Shown in pieces: positions 17,053 to 25,469 of a stretch of DNA of 64,000 nucleotides. The stretch's first letter is position 1. The number at the start of each line of letters is the position of its first letter. Under the pieces are notes generated by a model, which was given only the letters and a program-made list of their open reading frames with translations, made no database searches and was not told the DNA's origin. The stretch comes from Alistipes sp. (GTDB lineage: Bacteria; Bacteroidota; Bacteroidia; Bacteroidales; Rikenellaceae). The position numbers and the translations under genes are program-made. The stretch spans positions 372,001 through 436,000 of the forward strand of contig JALENN010000006.1 in assembly GCA_022767745.1 (NCBI GenBank). The letters run 5' to 3'.

Positions 17053-17637
17053 ATGAAAACATTCGTCAACATCGCGGCGGCACTCCTCGTCGCCGCTCTC
17101 GCCGCCGTATCGTGCGGCGGCAACGGCAGCGGCAACACGGCCGGCGGCGGTGCGGCCACGCCTGCCATCGAGGTCGACGCCCTTCTGGGCGGTGCGGCCG
17201 ACCTTCTGGGCAAGGAGGTCACCGTCGAGGGTATCTGCACCCACATCTGCCAGCACGGCGGCAAGAAGATCTTCCTCATGGGCACCGACGACACGCAGGT
17301 CATACGCATCGAGGCGGGTGATGCGATCGGGGCCTTCGACGCGGGATGCGTAAACAACGTTGTGCGCGTCACGGGCCGCCTTGTCGAGGAGCGCATCGAC
17401 GAGGCCTACCTCGAGGCGTGGGAGCGCCGCGTGGCCGAGGCCACCGACAAGCAGCACGGCACGGGCGAGGGTGGCTGCACCACCGAGAAACAGGCCCGCG
17501 GCGAGTCGCAGACCGCCTCGACGGCACAGCGCATAGCCGACTTCCGCGCCCGCATCGCCGACCGCCAGGCACGCGAGGGCAAGGCCTACCTGTCATTCTA
17601 CCACGTGGCGGGCGAGAGCTACGAGATACTGAAGTAA
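17053..17637 (+). CDS. OB-fold (tRNA_anti-like) lipoprotein
   Basis: The 194-residue lipoprotein has the lipobox LAAVSC followed by a Gly/Asn-rich linker. A small OB-fold-like beta-barrel domain follows (about 40-125: LLGKEVTVEGICTHICQHGGKKIFLMG through VVRVTGRLVEE). A charged tail of about 70 residues ends YHVAGESYEILK. The CTHICQHGGKK segment has two cysteines and a histidine pair that might bind metal. The ATG at 17053 is chosen as the signal-peptide start. The next gene, a PepSY-type membrane protein, begins 13 bases later. The pair probably forms an envelope module, possibly in metal or redox handling, but no reaction can be assigned. Confidence 0.8.
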   Translation: MKTFVNIAAALLVAALAAVSCGGNGSGNTAGGGAATPAIEVDALLGGAADLLGKEVTVEGICTHICQHGGKKIFLMGTDDTQVIRIEAGDAIGAFDAGCVNNVVRVTGRLVEERIDEAYLEAWERRVAEATDKQHGTGEGGCTTEKQARGESQTASTAQRIADFRARIADRQAREGKAYLSFYHVAGESYEILK

Positions 17638-17650
17638 CACGACCCGCGAG

Positions 17651-18229
17651 ATGCAGAACGGAGAGATCATGCAGCGCGTGCGCCGATGGAGCCGCGTGCT
17701 GCACCGCGACCTGTCGTACTTCTTCACGGGAGTGCTGGTCATATACGCCGTGTCGGGCTTCATGCTCAACCACAAGAAGGACTTCAACTCCGACTACTCG
17801 ATCCGCCGCGAGCAGACGACGCTCCCCACCCCGCTGCCGCAGACGGCCGACGGCTGGAGCCGCGAGCGCGTGGCCGAGGCCATCGCCCCCTACGGCGGCG
17901 CCGCGGCCTACCTGAAACACTACTTCCCCGAGAAGGGCACGCTCAAGGTCTTCATCCGCGGCGGCAGCACCCTCACCGTCGACCTCGCGACGGGCGCAGC
18001 CACCTTCGAGTCGATACGCAAGCGCACGGTGCTGAGCGCCCTGAACCGCCTGCACTACAACCCCACGCGGTGGTGGACCATCTTCTCGGACATCTTCCTG
18101 GCCGCGCTCCTCGTCATCGTCATAACGGGCCTTGTCATGGTGCGCGGCACGAAGGGCATAGCGGGCCGCGGCGCCCTCTACCTTGCGGCAGGCATCGTCG
18201 TGCCGCTGCTCTTCATCTTCCTAACATAG
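17651..18229 (+). CDS. PepSY-associated transmembrane protein
   Basis: The 192-residue protein has three predicted membrane helices: residues 20-40 (LSYFFTGVLVIYAVSGFML), about 143-163 (IFSDIFLAALLVIVITGLVM) and 172-192. Between the first two lies a periplasmic domain of about 95 residues. The arrangement HRDLSYFFTGVLVIYAVSGFMLNH and LNRLHYNPTRWWTIFSD, with conserved histidines at the membrane boundary, is typical of PepSY-TM-like proteins related to membrane reductases for siderophore iron. It follows the OB-fold lipoprotein by 13 bases and ends at a strong hairpin, so the two form an operon. A role in metal reduction or transport is inference from the family. Confidence 0.82.
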   Translation: MQNGEIMQRVRRWSRVLHRDLSYFFTGVLVIYAVSGFMLNHKKDFNSDYSIRREQTTLPTPLPQTADGWSRERVAEAIAPYGGAAAYLKHYFPEKGTLKVFIRGGSTLTVDLATGAATFESIRKRTVLSALNRLHYNPTRWWTIFSDIFLAALLVIVITGLVMVRGTKGIAGRGALYLAAGIVVPLLFIFLT

Positions 18230-18248
18230 AGGCGGCCGCCGCAAAACC

Positions 18249-18284
18249 ACGGGCGGGGAGTTCCATAGCGGAGTTCCCGCCCGT
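18249..18284 (+). terminator. Terminator of the lipoprotein/PepSY operon
   Basis: ACGGGCGGG / CCCGCCCGT forms a 9-bp outer stem with an inner GAGTTCC..GGAGTTC arm; a short T-rich tail follows. The rest of the spacer to 18496 is AT-rich but shows no exact promoter. Confidence 0.65.
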
Positions 18285-18496
18285 TTCGTTTCCATCCTCC
18301 CCCCGCGGCCGAAAACGGTGCCTAAAATTCCCGAAAAGGGTAAATTGGGCGTAATTGTCGAATGACGGAAACAATTTTTTTATTAATTTTACGACATTGC
18401 GCGGGTGCGGGCCGTGCCGCCGCAGCAGATGCAACGGCAGCGCAGAGAGCACCCCGCACACCGATACCCGTTACTAACCTGTAAACCAGCATACCT

Positions 18497-20260
18497 ATGA
18501 AATTCACAACCGGAAAGATCCTTGCGGTGACGGCCGTCGCCGCGACGTTGCTGGCCGCATCGTGCGGCGGCAACACCACCCCTGTGGAGACCTTTGCCGA
18601 AGCGGCCGACCCCGTAGCCGCCGACTCGACGGCATGGGACGGCGTAAAGAAGGGCCTCAACGCCATGTGGGGCAGCACCGACCGCCTCTACGGCCGCTCG
18701 GTACCCCCCTCGGAGCAGGGCCCCAAGAGCATACGCCTGACGGCATGGCGCGGCGAGCGTGTCTCGGCGCAGGCCGTGCTGTGGAGCGCTTCGGGCGCCG
18801 CGGGAATAGTCTGCACGGCGGGTGACTTCACCTCCGACGCGGCCACCCTCCCCGCCTCGATAGCCACGGCGCGATTCGTGCGCTACACCATCGCCGACAA
18901 GAGCGACCCCAAGTGCATCTGCCCCCGCCCGAAGGACCACCCCGCCGTACTGCAGCCCGACATGCTCGACTCGCTCTCGCGCTTCGACATGGCGGCCCGC
19001 ACCACGCGCCCCGTGTGGATCACGGTCAACGTTCCGGCCGATGCCCCCGCGGGCATCTACCGCTCGCACATAACGGTTACGCGCGCCGACGGCTGGGGCA
19101 AGATACGCCTGCCCTTCGAGCTTGAGGTGCAGGACCACACGCTGCCCGCCGCCTCGGAGTGGCAGTACCACCTCGACCTGTGGCAGCATCCCGCCGCCGT
19201 GGCCCGCGCCGAGGGCGTGGAGCTGTGGAGCGACGCCCACTTCGACGCCCTGCGCCGCACGATGCAGCCGCTGGCCGCCGCCGGACAGAAGGTCATCACG
19301 GCCACGCTGAACAAGGACCCCTGGAACCACCAGTGCTACGACGCCTACGACGACATGATCCTCTGGACGCTGAACGCCGACGGCACGTGGAGCTACGACT
19401 ACAAGGTGTTCGACCGCTGGGTCGAGCTGATGCTCTCGCTGGGCATCGACGGCATGATCAACTGCTACTCGATGGTGCCGTGGAACAACGAGCTGGTATA
19501 TACCGACGAGGCCAAGGGTGAGAAGGTCACCGTCAAGGCCGAGCCGGGCACGCCCGAGTTCGAGCGCATGTGGACGCCCTTCCTCAAGGACTTCAAGTCG
19601 CACCTCGCCGCCAAGGGATGGCTCGAGAAGACCAACATAGCCATGGACGAGCGCTCGCCCGAGGCGATGGACGCCGCCGTGAAGGTACTCGAGAAGTGCG
19701 CCCCCGAGATGGGCTTCGCCCTGGCCGACAACCACGCCTCGTACAAGCGCTACACGATGATGCGCGACGTCTGCATCTCGCTGCAGCAGGGAGCCGACCG
19801 CGCCGACCTCGACAAGCGCCGCGAGGAGGGCTTCTCAACCACGTTCTACGTATGCTGCGGACCCCACTTCCCCAACACGTTCACCTACTCGAACCCCTGG
19901 GAGACCGAGCTGCTGACGTGGTATGGTCTGGCCGCGGGCTTCGACGGCATGCTGCGCTGGGCCTACAACTCATATCCGGCCGACCCGGCCGTCGATTCGC
20001 GCTTCGGCGGCTTCCCGTCGGGTGACACCTACTTCATCTACCCGGGCGCCCGCTCGTCGATACGTCTCGAGAAGCTCGTAGAGGGCATACAGAACGTCGA
20101 GAAGGTACGCCTGCTGCGCGCCGAGAACCCCGACGCCGTGAAGGAGGTGGATGCCGTGCTGAAGGAGATGCTCGGCGTAAACATCCTCGACCCCAAGCAG
20201 CCGTGGCTCGACCTCACCTGCCGCGCCCGCAAGGCTCTCGACGAGGCTTCGCGCAAGTAA
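18497..20260 (+). CDS. DUF4091 lipoprotein, GH123-like glycosidase
   Basis: The 587-residue lipoprotein (lipobox LAASC) has an N-terminal beta-sandwich region (about 40-200), a TIM-barrel-like centre and a C-terminal DUF4091 signature (RWAYNSYPADPAVDSRFGG...SGDTYFIYPG). DUF4091 is the C-terminal part of GH123 N-acetyl-beta-galactosaminidases, whose catalysis uses adjacent Asp-Glu residues. Here a D-E pair is present in NIAMDERSPEAM (about residue 380). The predicted role is cleavage of GalNAc or a related N-acetyl-hexosamine from host or bacterial glycans at the cell surface. It has its own terminator (20283-20319). The promoter is unclear. The specific substrate remains an inference. Confidence 0.82.
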   Translation: MKFTTGKILAVTAVAATLLAASCGGNTTPVETFAEAADPVAADSTAWDGVKKGLNAMWGSTDRLYGRSVPPSEQGPKSIRLTAWRGERVSAQAVLWSASGAAGIVCTAGDFTSDAATLPASIATARFVRYTIADKSDPKCICPRPKDHPAVLQPDMLDSLSRFDMAARTTRPVWITVNVPADAPAGIYRSHITVTRADGWGKIRLPFELEVQDHTLPAASEWQYHLDLWQHPAAVARAEGVELWSDAHFDALRRTMQPLAAAGQKVITATLNKDPWNHQCYDAYDDMILWTLNADGTWSYDYKVFDRWVELMLSLGIDGMINCYSMVPWNNELVYTDEAKGEKVTVKAEPGTPEFERMWTPFLKDFKSHLAAKGWLEKTNIAMDERSPEAMDAAVKVLEKCAPEMGFALADNHASYKRYTMMRDVCISLQQGADRADLDKRREEGFSTTFYVCCGPHFPNTFTYSNPWETELLTWYGLAAGFDGMLRWAYNSYPADPAVDSRFGGFPSGDTYFIYPGARSSIRLEKLVEGIQNVEKVRLLRAENPDAVKEVDAVLKEMLGVNILDPKQPWLDLTCRARKALDEASRK

Positions 20261-20282
20261 CACTTCTTAGTGCCAAACAGGC

Positions 20283-20319
20283 GGGACGGATGCCACGACG
20301 GTGTCCGTCCCGTCTTTTT
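20283..20319 (+). terminator. Terminator of the GH123-like gene
   Basis: GGGACGGA / TCCGTCCC (plus a wobble extension) with a 13-base loop is followed by TTTTT. Confidence 0.8.
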
Positions 20320-20413
20320 ACACCGCGGCGGCGCCGTGGCCGACCCCGCGAAGGCGGAGAGGGCATCGTGCGCGGCGGCGCAAAAAAAATATGGCCGTTT
20401 GCGATTTATCGAG

Positions 20414-20421
20414 TAACTTTG
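20414..20421 (+). promoter_or_regulatory. mrp promoter -7 element
   Basis: TAACTTTG matches TAnnTTTG, 60 bases before the ATG. Confidence 0.55.
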
Positions 20422-20480
20422 CATTGCTGCCCCCGAAAGCGGTGGCAACGACCTGAACAAGACACAAAAACAACTCATCT

Positions 20481-21536
20481 ATGGAAGAGCAGATAAGAGA
20501 AATCCTGTCGGGTGTGGTACACCCCGAGACACAGGAGAACATCGTCGCGGCGGGTATCGTCGAGTCGATCACATCCGATGGAGGCAACACCGTCGTCATG
20601 TTGTGCTTCCCCAAGCCGCGCGACCCCTTCGCCGCACGCATACGCACACAGGCACAGCAGATGATCGAGCGCGCCATCCCCGCACTGAAGGACCACCTTA
20701 CGGTGGTAGTCAAGGAGTCGGCGCCGCGGCCCCAGCCGCCGCAGCGCGAGAGCACCACAAAGAGCGTGCGCCACATCATAGCCGTAGCCTCGGGCAAGGG
20801 CGGCGTGGGCAAGTCGACCGTCACGGCCAACCTGGCCATCGCCCTGCGCAACATGGGCTACCGCACGGGTATCCTCGACGCCGACATATACGGCCCGTCG
20901 CAGCCCAAGATGTTCGGCATCGAGGGCTATGTGCCCGACGCCGTGCAGGAGAACGGCCAGGACTACATCGTGCCGGCGCAGAGCTTCGGCATCGAACTCA
21001 TGTCAATAGGCTTCTTCATCCGTCCCGACGACGCTCTGATGTGGCGCGGCGCCATGGCCACCAACGCCCTGAAGCAGCTGCTGCACCAGACGCTGTGGGG
21101 CGAACTCGACTACCTGCTTATCGACATGCCGCCGGGAACGGGCGACATACACCTGACGATAATCTCGGACCTGAAGCTCGACGGCGCCGTCATCGTCTCA
21201 ACGCCGCAGCAGGTTGCCGTGGCCGATGTCGTGCGCGGCGTGCAGATGTTCCGCCACCCGCAGGTAAACGTGCCGGTGCTGGGCATCATCGAGAACATGT
21301 CGTGGTTCACGCCCAAGGAGCTGCCCGACAACCGCTACTACATCTTCGGCCGCGGCGGGGCGAAGCGTTACGCCGCCGAGTGCGACGCACCGTTCCTGGG
21401 CGAGATACCCGTCATACAGTCCATCATGCAGGGTTCTGACGAAGGCCGCCCCTCGTCGCTGGACGACGCACAGGTCGAGCAGCACTACCGCGAAGTTGCC
21501 GCACACATTGTTGACAACACCCCCGAAAGGTGTTGA
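20481..21536 (+). CDS. mrp: Mrp/ApbC family Fe-S cluster carrier ATPase
   Basis: The 351-residue cytoplasmic P-loop ATPase loads or transfers iron-sulfur clusters to apoproteins. An N-terminal MIP18/FeS-assembly domain (about 1-90) is followed by a deviant Walker A, SGKGGVGKST (about 105). The DADIYGPSQPKMFG switch and the DYLLIDMPPGTGDIHL Walker B region come next. The usual C-x-x-C near the C-terminus is not seen: the region reads WFTPKELPDNRYYIFGRGGAKR, so cluster ligation may differ, as in many Bacteroidota members. It is the last gene before the candidate replication origin, which begins directly after its stop; no clear terminator is seen. Confidence 0.92.
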   Translation: MEEQIREILSGVVHPETQENIVAAGIVESITSDGGNTVVMLCFPKPRDPFAARIRTQAQQMIERAIPALKDHLTVVVKESAPRPQPPQRESTTKSVRHIIAVASGKGGVGKSTVTANLAIALRNMGYRTGILDADIYGPSQPKMFGIEGYVPDAVQENGQDYIVPAQSFGIELMSIGFFIRPDDALMWRGAMATNALKQLLHQTLWGELDYLLIDMPPGTGDIHLTIISDLKLDGAVIVSTPQQVAVADVVRGVQMFRHPQVNVPVLGIIENMSWFTPKELPDNRYYIFGRGGAKRYAAECDAPFLGEIPVIQSIMQGSDEGRPSSLDDAQVEQHYREVAAHIVDNTPERC

Positions 21537-21981
21537 AAAGGATGTAGAAAACCGTATGAAAACTTTCGATAACTTTTACGGCCTAAAAACGTGCTCCGAA
21601 GCAACTCACTGCAACAGAGCAGCCATGTGCGAAAGCAAATTTTCGGGCCGGAAAATATTAAAAATCTTTCACACGGTTTTCAACCGGAAATCGGGGCCGG
21701 CTTTTGAAATCTTTTCGCTGTTGATATGTGGAAAAGTTTTTCGACACAGCCCCCGATTATGTTGACAAGCCGTCGGCGCACCGCATAACCCACTCACGGG
21801 CAGTGCGGTGCCGCGCCGAGGCAAACCACTCTTATCACCAACGCCCGCAGACGAAATTGTCGATAAAATTCCCGCTCAAAAGATATCGACACTATCAACA
21901 GCCTTTATTATTAATATTCTTTATTTATTTAATTAAATAAAAGTATAAAAAAGTAAAAATCTTATGTTGACAACATTTCAT

Positions 21982-22260
21982 GGCGCGATGTGTTCGGAGT
22001 GCGAATCCGCTGCAAATCCGCGCTACAACGGTCGGATGTGCTGAAACATTTTTCGAGGCGCGATAGAAGCTGGGTCGTGATCCGCTGCAAATCTGCGCTA
22101 CGACGGTTGGATGTGCTGAAACATTTTTCAAGGCGCGATGGATGCTGGGTCGTGATCCGCGGCTGATCTGCGCTACGACGGTCGGATGTGCTGAAACATT
22201 TTTCAAGGCGCGATGGATGCTGGGCCGTAATCCGCGGCTGATCCGCGTTACTACGGTCGG
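21982..22260. repeat. Four 75-bp tandem repeats
   Basis: Units begin with GGCGCGAT at 21982, 22057, 22132 and 22207, an exact 75-base period. Each has an ATCCGC/ATCTGC pair, then GCGCTACGACGGTYGG and GATGTGCTGAAACATTTTTC; the last unit is degenerate at its end. More decayed half-units continue to about 22370. The inverse complement shares CGTAGCGC(A/G)GA and CATCGCGCCnTGAAAA with the 60-bp repeats at 6663-7010. Confidence 0.85.
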
Positions 22261-22454
22261 GGGGAATATTATATGCAGAGGTGGAATCCGCGCTGCAATG
22301 CCGGAAAGTGTTGAAATTGTATGCCGAGGGAAAATCCGTACTGCGAAGTTCAAAGACACTGAAAAATATATTCCCCTAAAAACGCGGCCACCGATATTGG
22401 TCCCCTGTTCCGCACATACCGTTCCGCGGCCGTCATTAGGGGGAGAGGTGCCGG

Positions 22455-22490
22455 ATGTTGAAATGTATGTTGAAACATATGTTGAAATCC
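22455..22490. repeat. Three 12-bp ATGTTGAAA iterations
   Basis: ATGTTGAAATGT, ATGTTGAAACAT and ATGTTGAAATCC are directly adjacent. They resemble iterons and overlap in sequence with the DnaA-box-like TGTTGAAAA word. Confidence 0.75.
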
Positions 22491-22544
22491 CGCGCGAAAC
22501 ATTTACGGGGTATATACCATAACATGTAAAAAGCTGAAGAATCA

Positions 22545-23984
22545 ATGAAACGGTTTTTGACATCACTTGTGGCGCTGTGCGCCATGCCGCTGCTGCTCTT
22601 CGGACAGGAGGAGCTGCCGTACCTCGAGGCGCGGAAGGATGCCTCGGGCCGCTACGGCTATTTCGACGAGGAGGGCAACAACGTAATACCCTGCATCTTC
22701 GACTGGGCGTTATCCTTTTCGCACAGGGATGTTGTTTCCAAAGTCAAGTCAGACGGTTTGTATTACCTGATCGACCGCAGCGGCCGTATTTTTCTGGGCG
22801 AGGGTTACGAAAACTCCCCCGATGTTTACGACCATTTCGCCTGCGTGCAGCCCGACGACGACAGCGGGCATTACATCATCGACTTTGCGGGCCGCCGCCT
22901 CTCGCCCGAGGGGTGGAGTGTCATTCCCGTCGAGCGTGACTCCTGGTACGGTGACCCCGTTCTCTTCGCGATGGCCCCCCTCGGCGACGAGCAGAACGGA
23001 TATTACCTTGCCGACTTCAGGTTCGAACCCCTCTCCGAGGTTCGTGCCTCGAAGTACCGCCACATGGTCTACTGTCCCGAGGTGATAGAGTATACCGACC
23101 GGAGTGACGGTGCCCTGTGCTACGGCGTGATGAACGCTGCGGGCGAGGTGCTTGTCGAGGCTGGGCCTGGCACTGAATGGCTTGACGAGGAGCGCCTTTC
23201 GAACCTTGACGAGTCATACGACTTGATCAGGAAGTCGGGTACCTACGGACTCTACAGCGACGAGGAGCAGAATAACGAGATGGTGTTTATCCTCTGCTCG
23301 GGTGACGGCAAGTCGTTTTTGTGCGACATCACGGGCCAGGAGGTTGTGCCGTTGCAGAAGGCCAATTCGCATCTGGCCTTCTATAAACGCAATATCAAGG
23401 ATTACATAGCACCATATCTGCGCCACCATCAGCAGAACCGCGAACGTTTCGCCGAGCGCGTTGCCGCACCCTTCGACAGCTGCGAGGCCTGGGCCCTCGA
23501 ACTTGCGCCGAAGGCCGTCCCGACGGAAAGCGTGGCTCTGGCCGACAGGAAGGAGGCCGCTTCTGACGATGGCGTGGACGGATTTTTCGGTATGGCTGCG
23601 GCCATGGCGGGCGCCACGGTCGACAGGTCGGAGCGGGAGGCTGCGGAGAAGGCGGAAGAGGCGAAACCCGTCAAGGGTGCCATCCCCGAGTCGTATGATC
23701 TCTTCTTTGCCAGCGAGAAGGGAGGCATCATCCGTCTTGTGGGTGACATGTATGCCGGTTCCAATATTTTGATGGTGTTCGACCTTAATGACAAGGTGCT
23801 CTTCACCAGCAACAGCGATATTACCCATAAGGACGGTTACTTTACGTTCCATGACATCGACGACAGCAGTGTCACGGTGAAGGTGAAGGATGACTGGAGC
23901 AGCGTCACCTTCGGTGGCAAGGTCTATGACATGTCGATGACGCGGGATGAGATGGCGCGCATGCTCGGGATATTGGCCAGGTAA
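22545..23984 (+). CDS. Secreted WG-repeat-like protein
   Basis: The 479-residue protein has a signal peptide (MKRFLTSLVALCAMPLLLFGQ). The first 300 residues carry degenerate beta repeats of the WG type (SGRYGYFDEEGNNVIPCIFD, GLYYLIDRSGRIF, GYYLADFRFEPL, GTYGLYSDEEQ). A linker of about 80 residues, rich in Ala/Glu, follows. The C-terminal domain (about 390-479; AGSNILMVFDLNDKVLFTSN through FGGKVYDMSM) is not recognised. No catalytic motif is visible. The gene is more AT-rich at third positions than its neighbours. It starts right after the candidate origin and ends at a strong hairpin, so it is a single-gene unit of unknown function. Confidence 0.78.
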   Translation: MKRFLTSLVALCAMPLLLFGQEELPYLEARKDASGRYGYFDEEGNNVIPCIFDWALSFSHRDVVSKVKSDGLYYLIDRSGRIFLGEGYENSPDVYDHFACVQPDDDSGHYIIDFAGRRLSPEGWSVIPVERDSWYGDPVLFAMAPLGDEQNGYYLADFRFEPLSEVRASKYRHMVYCPEVIEYTDRSDGALCYGVMNAAGEVLVEAGPGTEWLDEERLSNLDESYDLIRKSGTYGLYSDEEQNNEMVFILCSGDGKSFLCDITGQEVVPLQKANSHLAFYKRNIKDYIAPYLRHHQQNRERFAERVAAPFDSCEAWALELAPKAVPTESVALADRKEAASDDGVDGFFGMAAAMAGATVDRSEREAAEKAEEAKPVKGAIPESYDLFFASEKGGIIRLVGDMYAGSNILMVFDLNDKVLFTSNSDITHKDGYFTFHDIDDSSVTVKVKDDWSSVTFGGKVYDMSMTRDEMARMLGILAR

Positions 23985-24004
23985 CAGGTATTTGGAATTT
24001 TTAG

Positions 24005-24030
24005 CGGGGCGGATGTAATTCCGCCCCGTT
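24005..24030 (+). terminator. Terminator after the WG-like gene
   Basis: CGGGGCGGA / TCCGCCCCG forms a 9-bp stem with a 6-base loop followed by TTTCG. Confidence 0.75.
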
Positions 24031-24072
24031 TCGTGCGACCATATATATGCCGGCGCAGCTGCCGGTGGAACT

Positions 24073-24570
24073 ATGACTGAAAAAAACTCAATGGAACGCA
24101 GTGACGAGGAGTTCGCCCGGGTTGTGGGCCAGTACCGCGCCGTAATATACAAGGTGTGCAGCATGTACGCCGACAGCGGCGACGAGCTGGCCGACTACTT
24201 CCAGGAGGTGCTCGTCAACATGTGGCGCGGCTGGCGCAGTTTCCGCGGCGAGTGCGCCCTCTCGACGTGGGTCTACCGCGTGGCGCTCTACACGTGCGTG
24301 TCGTTCGTGCGCCGCAAGAGCTCGCGTCCGCGCAGCGTGCCGCTGCCAGTCGACCTGGGCATCGAGGCCGAGGCCGAGCGTGCTCCCATGCTGCGCGAGC
24401 TGTACCGTCTGATAGGGCGTCTGAACCGCTTCGACAGGGCTCTGATACTGCTCTGGCTCGAGGAACGCCCCTATGCCGAGATAGCCGAGATCATGGGTAT
24501 CTCGAAGGCCAACGTGGCGGTTAAGATCCTACGCATCAAGGAGCGGCTCAAGCGCATGAGCGAGGAGTGA
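24073..24570 (+). CDS. ECF-type RNA polymerase sigma factor
   Basis: The 165-residue protein has the sigma-70 region 2 (DELADYFQEVLVNMWRGWRSFRGECALSTWVYRVALYTCVSFVRR, about 36-80). A short linker and region 4 helix-turn-helix follow (LNRFDRALILLWLEERPYAEIAEIMGISKANVAVKILRIKERL, about 115-160). There is no region 3, so it is an extracytoplasmic-function sigma. The next gene, 99 bases downstream, encodes a two-helix-pair membrane protein that may control it, although it lacks a recognisable anti-sigma domain. The target regulon cannot be read here. A second ATG (MERSD) lies six codons inside. Confidence 0.93.
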   Translation: MTEKNSMERSDEEFARVVGQYRAVIYKVCSMYADSGDELADYFQEVLVNMWRGWRSFRGECALSTWVYRVALYTCVSFVRRKSSRPRSVPLPVDLGIEAEAERAPMLRELYRLIGRLNRFDRALILLWLEERPYAEIAEIMGISKANVAVKILRIKERLKRMSEE

Positions 24571-24669
24571 CGCGCGGCGGGGAACGTATTATTGGTTTAT
24601 GGTGTGCGGTGCGGCTGCGGTGTCCGTGGTTTAGGGGCAGCGGCTGCGGCGCAGGAAAGGATAACGGAG

Positions 24670-25347
24670 ATGAAGAATCTGGATATTGACGAGATAAGGC
24701 GCGAGTGGTCGGAGTATTCGCGCCGTGTTGAGGAGCGTACCGAGAGCATGGTCACGCCCGAGGCGCTGCGCCGTTCGATCGGCAGCGACGCGCGCGTGCT
24801 GCGCCGCTACGGGTGGATCAACCTTGTGGGCGGCATGGCCATCATACCCTTCATCGTGTGGTACGTGGCGCACCGGCATGGCACGGGGACATTCTTCTGG
24901 CTCTTTGTGGCGGGGCTGGCCGTGGCGGCACTCTTTTCGGTCTATCAGGTTGTAGTCTATCACCGTGCCGGACGCATCAATGCGGGCGTCGTGCAGCGCG
25001 CGGGGGCGGTTATGCGATACATGCGCATCGAGCGGCTGCTTACGATCGCCATCTACGGCTACATGTTCGGCATGCTTATGTACATGCTCGTGGGCAACAT
25101 CTTCGGCCGCGGCGGCACCGATGACGTGGCGCTGTTCGTGCGTTGCCTTGCGGCGTCGCTTGCCATATTCGCCGCGGGCGTGGCCGTTTCGTGGCGCATA
25201 ATGCGCTGGGAGCACTCGCGCCTGCAGCGCATCGACCGCGCCGCCCGCGAACTCGAGGAGTTTCTGAGCGACGGCGGCCATGACGGCACTCTCGACGGTG
25301 AGGATGCCGAGGAGGGCCCCGACGCCGCGCATGCTGCGGAGAGATGA
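24670..25347 (+). CDS. Membrane protein downstream of ECF sigma factor
   Basis: The 225-residue protein has a charged cytoplasmic N-terminal helix (DEIRREWSEYSRRVEERTESM), four predicted membrane helices (about 50-68, 76-96, 122-143, 157-177) and a basic then acidic coiled tail ending DAAHAAER. The position after an ECF sigma gene and the soluble N-terminal helix suggest that it might act as an anti-sigma-like membrane partner. The ZAS zinc motif HxxxCxxC of classical anti-sigma factors is absent. I start at the ATG at 24670; the longer frame upstream has no supporting features. The function is unknown. Confidence 0.75.
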   Translation: MKNLDIDEIRREWSEYSRRVEERTESMVTPEALRRSIGSDARVLRRYGWINLVGGMAIIPFIVWYVAHRHGTGTFFWLFVAGLAVAALFSVYQVVVYHRAGRINAGVVQRAGAVMRYMRIERLLTIAIYGYMFGMLMYMLVGNIFGRGGTDDVALFVRCLAASLAIFAAGVAVSWRIMRWEHSRLQRIDRAARELEEFLSDGGHDGTLDGEDAEEGPDAAHAAER

Positions 25348-25469
25348 TCCTGCGGCGGCGGCCCTTTTCGGCGCCTGAAGGGGAAAAGTGCGGTGCTGCG
25401 GTCGGCGGAGCGGAAAAATTCACTAATTTAGTGGCATCCGTAATTTTCCCAACCCAAAGAGTCAGTGCG

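Larger units (their letters stand above)
21537..22544. other. oriC: Candidate chromosomal replication origin (1-kb spacer)
   Basis: This gene-free kilobase lies where plus-strand G/C bias changes sign. It contains TGTGGAAAA at 21727-21735 (reverse complement TTTTCCACA, a match to the DnaA box TTWTNCACA). Related words are TGTTGACAA (21509, 21760, 21965), TGTTGAAAA (21531) and TTGTCGATAA (21857). An almost pure A/T stretch at about 21903-21960 could serve as unwinding element. Four 75-bp repeats and three 12-bp ATGTTGAAA repeats follow. ORFs in it are short or consist of translated repeats. Origin function is inferred from these features together. Confidence 0.5.

Noticed and set aside
21925-22566. 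213-aa minus ORF with repeated NVSAHPTVVAQI
   Set aside because: The peptide repeat is only the 75-bp DNA repeat read in an open frame (75 is a multiple of 3). The related 60-bp repeats are read in other ways, and no promoter or start context is seen.
23020-23040. tRNA T-arm-like GGTTCGAACCCC
   Set aside because: It lies inside the WG-like coding frame and there is no acceptor stem or anticodon arm around it.
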